Shown in pieces: positions 9,237 through 17,233 of a stretch of 29,476 nt of DNA. Positions within the stretch are counted from its first letter, which is position 1, and every line of letters begins with the position of its first letter. The stretch is taken from the NCBI GenBank assembly GCA_964519035.1, contig CAZFKZ010000023.1:1-29476 (forward strand). The letters run 5' to 3'. The translations under genes were made by a program, and so were the position numbers. Source of the DNA: CAJJBL01 sp964519035. GTDB lineage: Bacteria > Pseudomonadota > Alphaproteobacteria > Puniceispirillales > Marisalimonadaceae. The notes beneath the pieces are model-generated. The model saw nothing but the letters and a program-made list of their open reading frames with translations, ran no database searches and was not told where the DNA came from.

Positions 9237-9611
9237 ATGAACAATATCTTCCCTATTTGGCTAGTATCAATAGATTATATTTTAGGAATTTTAATGTTAA
9301 TTTTTATCATTAAATTTTTACTTAATATAGCTTTGCCTGAGGATAATAAATATTTTTTTCACCGTATATTTAATAAAATTACTCAGCCTATCATTATATA
9401 CTCATCAAAGTTAATTCCTTATTTTATTATTAAACCAATTCATCCTCTCTATATTGGGTGGTTAATTTTTATGTTAAGAATTTATTTTTTACCTTTGTTA
9501 TTAGGTTATTCAACGATTGGTAGTTTTGCCTTCGTTTTTGAAAAAGATGTTATATCTTCGTTGAACGAAATTATACTTAATTTAGCTCTATATTTAAATT
9601 ATGGCCTTTAA
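9237..9611 (+). CDS. Small YggT-like integral membrane protein
   Basis: A 124-aa protein with two hydrophobic segments (about 11-29 and 72-92) flanking a polar, proline-containing loop. The loop block HRIFNKITQPIIIYSSKLIP followed by PIHPLYIGWLIFMLR resembles the pattern of YggT-family proteins (membrane segment, T-x-P linker, then proline-rich start of the next segment). Similar two-helix proteins are common in alphaproteobacteria. No enzymatic motif is visible and the function is unknown; YggT proteins have been linked to envelope or osmotic stress and to cell-division loci. The start ATG follows a -10 box by six bases, so translation may be leaderless. The stop is one base from the stop of the convergent threonine aldolase. 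The family assignment is a pattern-based inference. Confidence 0.7.
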   Translation: MNNIFPIWLVSIDYILGILMLIFIIKFLLNIALPEDNKYFFHRIFNKITQPIIIYSSKLIPYFIIKPIHPLYIGWLIFMLRIYFLPLLLGYSTIGSFAFVFEKDVISSLNEIILNLALYLNYGL

Positions 9612-9612
9612 A

Positions 9613-10674
9613 TTATTTAAATTTTTTGTATAACCTTGAAACTATTTCTTCAACTTCTTCTTGTTTTGTTTCAAATGATGTTACAAATCTGATAACTAAC
9701 ATTTCACTATTCAAATAACACCATAGATTAGGTAATAAATTTAATTTTAAGAGCATTTTATACGTATCCTTATGGATTTTAAAAAAAACTTCATTACCTT
9801 CAGTAGGATATAATAACTGAAATTCTTTTAGGATTGATATTTTCTCATTTAAGTATAACGCTTTTTGATTAGCTGATTTAGCTAAATCTATCCATAATCC
9901 TTTTTCAAACCATGCGTTTAATTGAGCAGAAATAAATCTAGTCTTAGATATTAAATGCCCCGTTTGTTTAATTTGATTATTAGCTTCTTCTGCCAAATCA
10001 GTATTAAAAAAGATAATAACTTCAGCTGCCATAGCACCATTTTTTGTAGCTCCCAGTGACAAACAATCCACACCAGATTTCCAAGTAGCTTCCGCGGGTG
10101 ATATATTATTTTGAAATGCTAAAGCATTTGCAAATCTTGCTCCATCCATATGAAGAAACAAATGATTTTTTTTACAGACATCACTTATAGCTTTTATTTC
10201 ATTAATATTATAAATAGTTCCATTTTCTGCTAATTGAGTAATTGAAACTCCACTTATTTTAGAATTTATTTTACCTTTAAAGTTTGATAGTTTTATTTTA
10301 TGTTTTATATCATTTGCATTTAAGCGACCACTTTCACTATTTAAAGTTATTAATTTTCCTCCACCTGAGAAAAACTCTGGTGCACCACCTTCATCTTTAT
10401 TTATGTGTGATTCACTATGACATAATATAGAACCATAAGATCGAAGAAAAGTAGCTAACGCTAAAGAATTAGATGCTGTGCCAGACATCATTGGAATAAT
10501 CTCAATTTCTTTTTTTTCAAAAACGTTACTAATTATTCTTTTAGTTTCTTTAGTGAAATCATCATTGCCATATGGTAGATCTTGGACTTTCGACGCAGCT
10601 ATTATTGATTCTAATATTTCTGGAGCTATACCTGAAATAGTATCTGTACCCATTAAAATAGTTTTATTTTTCAT
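9613..10674 (-). CDS. ltaE: Low-specificity L-threonine aldolase (PLP enzyme)
   Basis: PLP-dependent fold-type I lyase cleaving L-threonine or L-allo-threonine to glycine and acetaldehyde. Key blocks are the N-terminal PYGNDDFTKE, the PLP-contact region MMSGTASNSLAL, HMDGARFANA (the Asp contacts the pyridine nitrogen), and the Schiff-base lysine in SLGATKNGAM (K211 counting from this ATG). The frame extends five codons upstream to a TTG at 10689, but the ATG at 10674 is preceded by GAGAG at a reasonable distance and is the better start, giving 353 aa. The related beta-eliminating lyase family shares these motifs, so substrate specificity is inferred. Glycine made here would complement the serA-serC pathway encoded further along. 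Convergent with the YggT-like gene. Confidence 0.88.
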   Translation of the reverse strand: MKNKTILMGTDTISGIAPEILESIIAASKVQDLPYGNDDFTKETKRIISNVFEKKEIEIIPMMSGTASNSLALATFLRSYGSILCHSESHINKDEGGAPEFFSGGGKLITLNSESGRLNANDIKHKIKLSNFKGKINSKISGVSITQLAENGTIYNINEIKAISDVCKKNHLFLHMDGARFANALAFQNNISPAEATWKSGVDCLSLGATKNGAMAAEVIIFFNTDLAEEANNQIKQTGHLISKTRFISAQLNAWFEKGLWIDLAKSANQKALYLNEKISILKEFQLLYPTEGNEVFFKIHKDTYKMLLKLNLLPNLWCYLNSEMLVIRFVTSFETKQEEVEEIVSRLYKKFK

Positions 10675-10698
10675 TAAAATATCTCTCAACTAAATCAG

Positions 10699-11091
10699 TT
10701 ATTTTTTCCAGGTATTCTCTTTCTTTTTAAGTGTGATAATAGATTTATATTTCTTTGTGTTTTTATCTAAAATAACTAATAAATTGTTTCCTTTAAACAT
10801 AAATCTTAATAAGATTTCATTATTTAAGCCCAAAGAAGAAGATATTAATTGAGCTTCAGAGGGATGAAATACAGTATATTCAGATATTTTTTCTTGTTTT
10901 ATATTTATTGGATCTATTTTTTTTTCTTTACTTTCTTCTAATGTATTAAAACCTTTAGCCAAACCAAAAAATAAAACAATTAATCCAACTATTATTAAAA
11001 TACCTAAAGTAATAGCAATAATTTTAATTACCATGATATTAGATAATATTTCAGATTTTTTCTTATCCTTTGTGTTATATTCATTAGACAT
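10699..11091 (-). CDS. Small single-pass membrane protein beside rluD (DUF6476-like?)
   Basis: A 130-aa protein with a charged N-terminus rich in Lys/Glu (about 1-17), one strong transmembrane helix (about 22-44, IIAITLGILIIVGLIVLFF) and a C-terminal domain of about 85 residues, probably periplasmic, with a beta-like pattern (ILLRFMFKGNNLLVILDK). The frame stays open upstream to 11316, but that extension lies antisense inside rluD. The ATG at 11091 has AGGAT five bases upstream and is the natural start. That ATG overlaps the rluD ATG in the palindrome CATG. A small membrane protein divergent from rluD recalls the alphaproteobacterial DUF6476 family, but I cannot confirm this. No function is assigned. 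Confidence 0.7.
   Translation of the reverse strand: MSNEYNTKDKKKSEILSNIMVIKIIAITLGILIIVGLIVLFFGLAKGFNTLEESKEKKIDPINIKQEKISEYTVFHPSEAQLISSSLGLNNEILLRFMFKGNNLLVILDKNTKKYKSIITLKKKENTWKK
11076..11081 (+). promoter_or_regulatory. Candidate -10 box of rluD, inside the divergent gene
   Basis: TATATT at 11076-11081 ends 8 bases before the rluD ATG at 11090, where a -10 box would sit for a leaderless or nearly leaderless transcript. No good -35 is seen at the right distance and no Shine-Dalgarno precedes the ATG. Confidence 0.25.
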
Positions 11092-12103
11092 GACAGATCC
11101 TATAAAAATTACTTTAATTGTTAAAGACTTTAATATACCAACAAAAAGACTTGATGTTTGGGCTACAGAAGCTATTAAAGCAAGTTTAAATATTAGACAA
11201 GATTTAGATTGTAAAAACTTATCTTTATCAAGAAGTAGAATTAAGAAATTAATTGAAAGTAATTTTTTATACATAGATAATATTATAGTAAATGATCCTT
11301 CTTTAAAAATTAACAATCATAAAATAATTGATATCCTTATTCCTCATCCAGCAGAAGCTAAGCCTCTTCCTGAAAAAATTAAATTAGATATATTATATGA
11401 AGATCAATTTATTATAGTTATAAATAAAGCAGCAGGAATTGTAGTTCACCCTGCACCAGGATCTCCAAAAGGTACTTTGGTTAATGCTTTATTATATCAT
11501 TGTGGTGAGTCACTTCGGGGAATTGGAGGGGTAAAAAGACCTGGAATAGTTCATAGACTAGATAAAAACACAAGTGGCGTTATGGTAGTAGCTAAAACAG
11601 AATTATCGCATGCTAGGCTATGTAATATTTTTATGGCTCATGATCTAGACAGAAGGTATAATGCTTTAGTGTGGAGGCAACCCGAAAGTTTCGGATATAT
11701 AGAAAAACCAATTGGAAGGTCTAATTTTGATAGAAAAAAAATGGCCATATCTAGTAAAGGCAAGATGGCTATTACGAAATGGAAAGTGTTAGAAGTTTAT
11801 CATCCTTTAGCAAGCTTGATAGAATGTAAATTAGAAACAGGTCGAACACATCAAATAAGAGTTCATCTTGCAGATCTTGGTCATAGCGTCATTGGTGACC
11901 CAATATATGGTAGACCTATATCACAAAAAAAAATTATAAGTGAAATATTTAAAGAAAAAGTTAGGCAAATTAAATTATTAAAACGTCAAGCATTACACGC
12001 AGTAAAATTATCTTTTAATCATCCCATAACAAACAAATATCTTGAATTTAATTGCCCATTACCAAATGACATTAAGCAATTAATTGGAATTTTAAAAAAC
12101 TGA
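11090..12103 (+). CDS. rluD: Ribosomal large-subunit pseudouridine synthase RluD
   Basis: RluA-family enzyme that isomerises uridines in helix 69 of 23S rRNA. An S4 RNA-binding domain occupies about residues 18-85 (RLDVWATEAI ... SRSRIKKLIESN). The catalytic block is GIVHRLDKNTSGVMVV with the nucleophilic Asp at 158. The family block ETGRTHQIRVHLADLGH and GDPIYG follow. The start ATG at 11090 begins exactly where the S4 domain needs it; an upstream in-frame ATG at 11033 would add 19 residues lying antisense in the neighbouring gene and not resembling the family. The presence of an S4 domain and position upstream of rpoH favour RluD over RluA or RluC. The 337-aa length is typical. Confidence 0.92.
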   Translation: MTDPIKITLIVKDFNIPTKRLDVWATEAIKASLNIRQDLDCKNLSLSRSRIKKLIESNFLYIDNIIVNDPSLKINNHKIIDILIPHPAEAKPLPEKIKLDILYEDQFIIVINKAAGIVVHPAPGSPKGTLVNALLYHCGESLRGIGGVKRPGIVHRLDKNTSGVMVVAKTELSHARLCNIFMAHDLDRRYNALVWRQPESFGYIEKPIGRSNFDRKKMAISSKGKMAITKWKVLEVYHPLASLIECKLETGRTHQIRVHLADLGHSVIGDPIYGRPISQKKIISEIFKEKVRQIKLLKRQALHAVKLSFNHPITNKYLEFNCPLPNDIKQLIGILKN

Positions 12104-12180
12104 AGTTCTAAATAAAAATATTAGTACTTTAAAAAAAACAAAAACACATTATATATAAAATATATAGTGGAAAGATTTTT

Positions 12181-13080
12181 ATGAATAATACATCTCCAAC
12201 TAACATATCATTACTTTCTCCAGATAGTAATCTAAGCAGATACTTAGATCAAATAAAAAAATTTCCTATGTTGGAAGTTGATGAAGAATACAAACTTGCA
12301 AAAGATTGGTTGTCTAAAAGTGATACTAAAGCAGCTCATAAACTAGTAACGAGTCATCTAAGACTAGTTGCAAAGATTGCAATGGGTTACAGAGGTTATG
12401 GCTTGCCTGTTGCTGATTTGATTGCAGAAGGTAACATAGGGATGATGCATGCAGTTAAAAAATTCGATCCTGAAAAAGGTTTTCGACTAGCAACATATGC
12501 TATGTGGTGGATTAAAGCTGCAATACAAGAATACGTTCTTAAGAGCTGGTCTCAGGTTAAAATTGGAACAACTGCAAGTCAAAAAAAATTATTTTTTAAT
12601 TTAAGAAAAATTAAAAGTAAAATCAATGCATTGGAAGATGGTGACCTTAATCCTAATCATGTAAGTCAAATTGCAAAGACTTTAGAAGTTTCTGAAAAAG
12701 AAGTTGTTGATATGAATAGGAGAATGCTAGGTGGTGATCACTCACTAAATGCTCGTATAAGCCGACATGATGGAGAAGAAGGTGAATGGCAAGATTTACT
12801 GACCGATGATGGAGAAAATCAAGAAGTAAAATTTGGAGAACAGGAAGAAAAAACTATCAAAAAGAAAATGATGTTAGAAGCATTAGATCTTCTCAAAGTA
12901 AGAGAAAAAGACATAATTATAAAAAGAAGACTTTCTGAAGACCCAAAAACTTTAGAAGATTTATCTAAAGAATATAATGTTAGCAGAGAAAGAATAAGAC
13001 AAATTGAAACTAGAGCCTTTGAAAAACTTCAAGAAGCAATGAAGTCAAAAGCTAATGAGTTACATTTGATTGAAGGTTAA
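12181..13080 (+). CDS. rpoH: RNA polymerase heat-shock sigma factor RpoH (sigma-32)
   Basis: Alternative sigma factor directing transcription of chaperones and proteases after protein-folding stress. Region 2 (about 55-130) includes LRLVAKIAMGYRGYGLPVADL and ATYAMWWIKAAIQEYVL. The RpoH box QKKLFFNLRK at 134-143 distinguishes sigma-32 from sigma-70. Region 4 with its helix-turn-helix ends in VSRERIRQIETRAFEKL. Length 299 aa is standard for alphaproteobacteria. GGAAAG lies 6 bases before the ATG. The 77-base gap after rluD is nearly all A/T with TATATA-like stretches, so an own promoter is likely but not precisely placeable. FtsH, which degrades RpoH in other bacteria, is encoded in the same window at 22548-24479. 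Its stop is 9 bases from the stop of convergent purA. Confidence 0.96.
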   Translation: MNNTSPTNISLLSPDSNLSRYLDQIKKFPMLEVDEEYKLAKDWLSKSDTKAAHKLVTSHLRLVAKIAMGYRGYGLPVADLIAEGNIGMMHAVKKFDPEKGFRLATYAMWWIKAAIQEYVLKSWSQVKIGTTASQKKLFFNLRKIKSKINALEDGDLNPNHVSQIAKTLEVSEKEVVDMNRRMLGGDHSLNARISRHDGEEGEWQDLLTDDGENQEVKFGEQEEKTIKKKMMLEALDLLKVREKDIIIKRRLSEDPKTLEDLSKEYNVSRERIRQIETRAFEKLQEAMKSKANELHLIEG

Positions 13081-13089
13081 TCTTTAAAG

Positions 13090-14385
13090 TTATTTATACT
13101 GAAATGGGTTTTCTAGCAAAATAGTGTCTGATCTTTCTGGACTAGTTGAGACTAATATAACTTTACACTCTATTAATTTTTCAATCCTTTTTACATATCT
13201 TTTAGCTTCTATTGGTAAATCAGCCATATCCTTAACTCCTGCTACACTTCCTTTCCAACCTTTCATTTTTTCATATATAGGTTGAATTTTATTTTGTTGA
13301 TTTGATGACGATGGAAGGTAGTTGTATTTTATAGAATTAATTTCATATCCCACACAAATTTTTATTTCTTTAAAACCATCTAAAACATCTAATTTAGTTA
13401 AAGCAATACCATTTATATTTGAAATAGCGACAGCTTGTTTAACAAGGATTGAATCAAACCATCCACATCTCCTTTGCCTGCCAGTAACTGTTCCAAACTC
13501 ATGCCCTCTCTCACCCAACATAACCCCAGAATTACTAATGTCTTCAGTAGGAAATGGACCCGAGCCTACTCGTGTGGTATAAGCCTTCGTTATTCCTAAA
13601 GTATAACTCATTGCCGTAGGACCTATGCCAGAACCAATTCCAGCTTGTGACGCTACAGTATTGCTACTAGTGACATAAGGATAGGTTCCATGGTCCACGT
13701 CTAGAAAAACACCTTGAGCTCCTTCAAATAAGATATTTGATCCTGCTTTATTATAATCATTAATAACTAACCAAGAAGGCTTAGTATAACTCATTATAAC
13801 TTTTCCTATATTCCATAAATCATTTATCATATTTTTCTTTAATTCTTTTTTTTCTCCAATTGCATCAAGCCAAATGTTATGAAAATCATAAATATTTTGG
13901 ATTTTATTTTCAAATTCTTCTTTATCAAAAAAATCACATACCCTAACACCACGTCTACCTATCTTATCTTCGTATGCTGGACCAATACCTCTACCTGTAG
14001 TTCCAATTTTTTTTGAACCATTTTGCTTTTCTCTAGCTGCATCAACTATTTGGTGTATTGGTAATATAAGGAAAGCACTATCAGAGATAATTAAATTAGC
14101 TGGTGATATGGGTATATTTTTATCTTTTAATTCATCTATTTCTTTAAGTAAATGAAAAGGATCAATTACTACACCGTTGCCAATTAAGACAACAGTATCC
14201 TTACGAACAATTCCGCTAGGTAAAAGTGATAATTTAAAAACATTACCGTCTATAACCAATGTGTGACCAGCATTATGACCACCTTGAAACCTTACAACTA
14301 AATCAGCTTGATCAGACAACCAATCTACAATCTTGCCTTTTCCTTCATCACCCCATTGAGTACCCACGACAATAACATTACTCAT
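13090..14385 (-). CDS. purA: Adenylosuccinate synthetase PurA
   Basis: Catalyses the GTP-dependent joining of IMP and aspartate to adenylosuccinate, the first committed step to AMP. The N-terminal GTP loop is QWGDEGKGK with catalytic D13, and QGGHNAGHT carries catalytic H41, both at the same numbers as in E. coli PurA. Further signatures are GTTGRGIGPAYEDK, the IMP-binding TGRQRRCGWFDS and the base-specificity motif LTKLDVLDG. Length 431 aa is normal. A clear Shine-Dalgarno AAGGAT lies 6 bases upstream of the ATG. It follows hisZ after a 33-base gap, so the two probably form an operon; hisZ-purA adjacency is common in alphaproteobacteria. Both pathways draw on PRPP-derived purine metabolism. 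Confidence 0.97.
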   Translation of the reverse strand: MSNVIVVGTQWGDEGKGKIVDWLSDQADLVVRFQGGHNAGHTLVIDGNVFKLSLLPSGIVRKDTVVLIGNGVVIDPFHLLKEIDELKDKNIPISPANLIISDSAFLILPIHQIVDAAREKQNGSKKIGTTGRGIGPAYEDKIGRRGVRVCDFFDKEEFENKIQNIYDFHNIWLDAIGEKKELKKNMINDLWNIGKVIMSYTKPSWLVINDYNKAGSNILFEGAQGVFLDVDHGTYPYVTSSNTVASQAGIGSGIGPTAMSYTLGITKAYTTRVGSGPFPTEDISNSGVMLGERGHEFGTVTGRQRRCGWFDSILVKQAVAISNINGIALTKLDVLDGFKEIKICVGYEINSIKYNYLPSSSNQQNKIQPIYEKMKGWKGSVAGVKDMADLPIEAKRYVKRIEKLIECKVILVSTSPERSDTILLENPFQYK

Positions 14386-14418
14386 TAATAAATCCTTAAG
14401 TTGATCGTTTATAAACTA

Positions 14419-15555
14419 TTAAGTTAATTCTATAATAGTTTCATTTTTGAAAATATATTTACAACCCATTTCATGGGCTTCTTGTTCAACATTATCATTT
14501 TCCCTTGTACCAAAGATAATATCATATCCTTTATTAATTATGCTATTTGCATCATTTATATTTAAAAATGGAACATACACTAGTTTATTTTCAATAAAAT
14601 CTTTTGCAGTATTATAAATTTTTTCAGTATAAATGGTACAGCCAGTGGCAGTTTCATTTGAAACTGTAAGGTAACGTCCACCTTTTGCTATTTCACCTCT
14701 AAAGTTTTTTGAGAAGATAGTAAATGACAAACCTGAATGATATTTAAATCCTCTATTTTCTAATGGATCTAATGTTATATTCACTGAAGGATTATTTTCT
14801 TTTATAATTTTTGCTACATTTAGTAAATAGTCTAATGCCTTAGATAAAAAATCATTGGATCCTAAAAGAGATAAATTAATTTTAGAACTTTCATAATCTC
14901 CTGCTGCTTCCATGAGTTTTAAGATTTGAAGTGCGCTGTCTATTTTTAATTTTTTTATTACATTTTTATCTTTTCTATCAATTGCTTCATTTATAATATT
15001 TCTAGAAGAAACAGGAATATTTCGTAATAAATATGCCCTTAAAAATGGTAAGTTTAAATCGAGTGTAATATCATTAATATCAATTGAGCTTAAACTTTCT
15101 AAACATACTAATATTATTTCAGCATCAATAGTAACAGATTCGTTTCCTATTAACTCAGCACCAACTTGAGTTTTCTGTCTTTCCATATTAAAACTATCAC
15201 CATTCACTCTCAAAACATCTCCAGAGTACGACAATCTTAGTGGGCGAGGTAAATGAGACAAACGGGTAGAAGATATTCGTGATATCTGAGCAGTCATATC
15301 TGATCTAAGAGCCATCATTTTTTGAGATAGGGGATCCATAATTCTAAAAGTTGAGTCTTTTAAAACATTACCAGGTCCTTCTGACAAAAGAGAATCTTCA
15401 TATTCAACAAGTGGTGGTTTGATTCTCAAGTAGCCAAACGATGAGAAAGTATCTAACAATTTTTCTATTTTTTTAGCTTGAATTTTTGCATTTGGATGTA
15501 ATACATCACTTAAACCTGCCGGTAGTAACCCTCTTTGATTTATTAAGTTAGTCAT
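14419..15555 (-). CDS. hisZ: ATP phosphoribosyltransferase regulatory subunit HisZ
   Basis: HisZ is a catalytically inactive histidyl-tRNA-synthetase paralogue that forms a complex with short-form HisG, allowing feedback-regulated ATP phosphoribosyl transfer, the first step of histidine synthesis. The 378-aa protein has a class II synthetase-like core: motif 2-like region (MMALRSDMTAQISRI, LRLSYSGDVLRV, ERQKTQVGAELIG) and a late glycine-rich segment (GRYLTVSNETATGCT). It lacks the C-terminal anticodon-binding domain of true HisRS, and the last 60 residues form a short unrelated end. The length, the missing domain and the adjacency to purA favour HisZ over HisS. Shine-Dalgarno AAGGAT precedes the ATG by 6 bases. 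Presence of HisZ implies a short HisG elsewhere. Confidence 0.88.
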   Translation of the reverse strand: MTNLINQRGLLPAGLSDVLHPNAKIQAKKIEKLLDTFSSFGYLRIKPPLVEYEDSLLSEGPGNVLKDSTFRIMDPLSQKMMALRSDMTAQISRISSTRLSHLPRPLRLSYSGDVLRVNGDSFNMERQKTQVGAELIGNESVTIDAEIILVCLESLSSIDINDITLDLNLPFLRAYLLRNIPVSSRNIINEAIDRKDKNVIKKLKIDSALQILKLMEAAGDYESSKINLSLLGSNDFLSKALDYLLNVAKIIKENNPSVNITLDPLENRGFKYHSGLSFTIFSKNFRGEIAKGGRYLTVSNETATGCTIYTEKIYNTAKDFIENKLVYVPFLNINDANSIINKGYDIIFGTRENDNVEQEAHEMGCKYIFKNETIIELT

Positions 15556-15626
15556 ATAAGCATCCTTGACTTAAAAGTGATTTATATAACAAAGTTTATT
15601 ATGTATCTAATTATTTTTTATATATT

Positions 15627-15652
15627 ATTATTCAAAACGATTAATCAAAACG
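15627..15652. repeat. Tandem 13-bp direct repeat spanning the serA stop codon
   Basis: ATTATTCAAAACG (15627-15639) is followed directly by ATTAATCAAAACG (15640-15652), 12 of 13 identical. On the coding strand the first copy read encodes the last residues and stop of SerA, and the second lies just beyond the stop. It looks like a small slippage duplication. Confidence 0.6.
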
Positions 15653-17233
15653 GATAGAATTAACCCTTGCTACTTGAGGTAATAATTTTATTGATTCAAC
15701 AATTTTTTCGTCTATACCTCCGTCTATTTCTACTAGAGCGATAGCTTCACCTCCTAAATCACGGCGCCCTAGGTGGAAAGACGCAATATTAATAGAATTT
15801 TTTCCTAAGGTATTGCCTAGTTCACCAATAAATCCAGGCCTATCATGATTTCTTAAATATAAAGCACTTTTAGGAAAATCAGATTCAATAGGAATTCCTT
15901 GAATATTAATAATTCTAGGCATCTCTCCGGCAATAAGTGTCCCTGTTATTGTTCTTTCACCTTTATCATGTTCAATCGATAATTTTACAAGAGTTTCATA
16001 ATCACATCTTCTTTCATGCTTTACAGTAGATAAATTAATTCCTCTACTTGAGGCCACCGAAGCAGAGTTAATGTTATTAACTGCTGCAGAAGTTGGTTCT
16101 AATATTCCAACTAATGCGCTTGCTAATAGAGGAGTATCTTTAATATATGCAGCCTTTCCATCTAATTCTAATTTTAAGCTTAAAATACCCTCTTGAGTAA
16201 CTTGTCCAATAAATGAACCCAGTAAATAAGCTAATCTAATATATGGTTTTAATATAGGAGCTTCTTCAGAGGAAACGTTTGGAAAATTCAAAGCGTTTGA
16301 AACCGATCCTGTGTTTAAAAAATCAGACATTTGTTGTGCTATTTGTATAGCAACATTTTCTTGAGCCTCAACTGTGGCTGCTCCCAGATGTGGAGTTGCA
16401 ATTAGATTTGGAGCATCAAACAATATATTAGAATTAGCTGGCTCTTCAACAAAAACATCAAACGCTGCTCCTGCTAAATGACCAGTTTCTAAGGCAGCTC
16501 TACATGCTATTTCGTCAACTAATCCTCCTCTTGCACAATTAATTATTCGTGCACCCTTTTTCATCAAACTAATTGCCTCTGCCGAAACAATGTTTCTAGT
16601 GTCTTCTGTTAGAGGAGTATGCAAAGAAATTATATCTGAATTTTTTAATAAAAATTCTAATTCAACTTTCTCAACACCAATTTCTTTTGATCTTTCTGGA
16701 GTTAAAAATGGATCAAAAGCTATTACTTTCATTTTGAGCCCTATTGCTCTATTAGCAACTATCGAACCAATATTACCGCATCCTATTAGTCCTAATGTTT
16801 TTCCAGTAACTTCTGTTCCATTAAATTTTGATTTTTCCCACTTCCCTAGTCGGGTTGAATTATCTGCTCTTGGTATCATTCTAACTAAGGACATTAACAA
16901 AGCTATTGCGTGTTCTGCTGTAGTTACTGCATTGCCAAAAGGTGTGTTCATAACTATAACACCATTTTTGGTGGCTGCATTTTTATCTATATTATCTGTC
17001 CCAATTCCAGCTCTACCTACAACTTTTAAATTAGTTCCTTTTTCAAAAATTTCTTTAGTTACATTGGTAGCAGATCTTATTGCTAACCCATCATAATTAT
17101 GAATTATATTTAATAATTCTGTTTCATTAATACCTGGTTTGTAGTCAGTTTCAATATTCAATTTCTTAAAAACTTCGACAGCAGACTCACTTAATTTATC
17201 ACTAATTAAAACCTTAGGCAATTTCGTCTCCAT
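15641..17233 (-). CDS. serA: D-3-phosphoglycerate dehydrogenase SerA
   Basis: Oxidises 3-phosphoglycerate to 3-phosphohydroxypyruvate, the entry to serine synthesis. The nucleotide-binding glycine motif is GLIGCGNIGS (148-157). The 2-hydroxyacid dehydrogenase catalytic triad is complete: R235 (CARGGLVDE), E264 (VEEPA) and H282 (TPHLGAAT). After the catalytic core come the allosteric substrate-binding domain (about 325-450) and a C-terminal ACT domain (about 455-530, YLRNHDRPGFIGELGNTLG), the long form seen in alphaproteobacteria and actinobacteria, usually serine-controlled. Its ATG lies 20 bases inside the 3' end of serC, so translation is probably coupled and both are under the serC promoter and leader. 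A 13-bp tandem repeat spans the stop codon. Length 530 aa is normal. Confidence 0.96.
   Translation of the reverse strand: METKLPKVLISDKLSESAVEVFKKLNIETDYKPGINETELLNIIHNYDGLAIRSATNVTKEIFEKGTNLKVVGRAGIGTDNIDKNAATKNGVIVMNTPFGNAVTTAEHAIALLMSLVRMIPRADNSTRLGKWEKSKFNGTEVTGKTLGLIGCGNIGSIVANRAIGLKMKVIAFDPFLTPERSKEIGVEKVELEFLLKNSDIISLHTPLTEDTRNIVSAEAISLMKKGARIINCARGGLVDEIACRAALETGHLAGAAFDVFVEEPANSNILFDAPNLIATPHLGAATVEAQENVAIQIAQQMSDFLNTGSVSNALNFPNVSSEEAPILKPYIRLAYLLGSFIGQVTQEGILSLKLELDGKAAYIKDTPLLASALVGILEPTSAAVNNINSASVASSRGINLSTVKHERRCDYETLVKLSIEHDKGERTITGTLIAGEMPRIINIQGIPIESDFPKSALYLRNHDRPGFIGELGNTLGKNSINIASFHLGRRDLGGEAIALVEIDGGIDEKIVESIKLLPQVARVNSIRFD

Noticed and set aside
11033..11089. 19-residue N-terminal extension of RluD
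   Set aside because: It is hydrophobic, unlike RluD N-termini, and overlaps the divergent gene; MTDP at 11090 fits the family start.
11092..11316. 75-residue N-terminal extension of the small membrane protein
   Set aside because: It runs antisense through the S4 domain of rluD; the ATG at 11091 has a Shine-Dalgarno and places the charged N-terminus directly before the membrane helix.
12104..12180. Possible heat-shock promoter before rpoH
   Set aside because: The region is almost all A/T with several TATATA-like strings; no -35 or sigma-32 type motif could be singled out.
16590..17096. 168-codon open frame on the plus strand inside serA
   Set aside because: It is antisense to the conserved NAD-binding and catalytic region of SerA, with hydrophobic low-complexity composition typical of a reverse-strand shadow.
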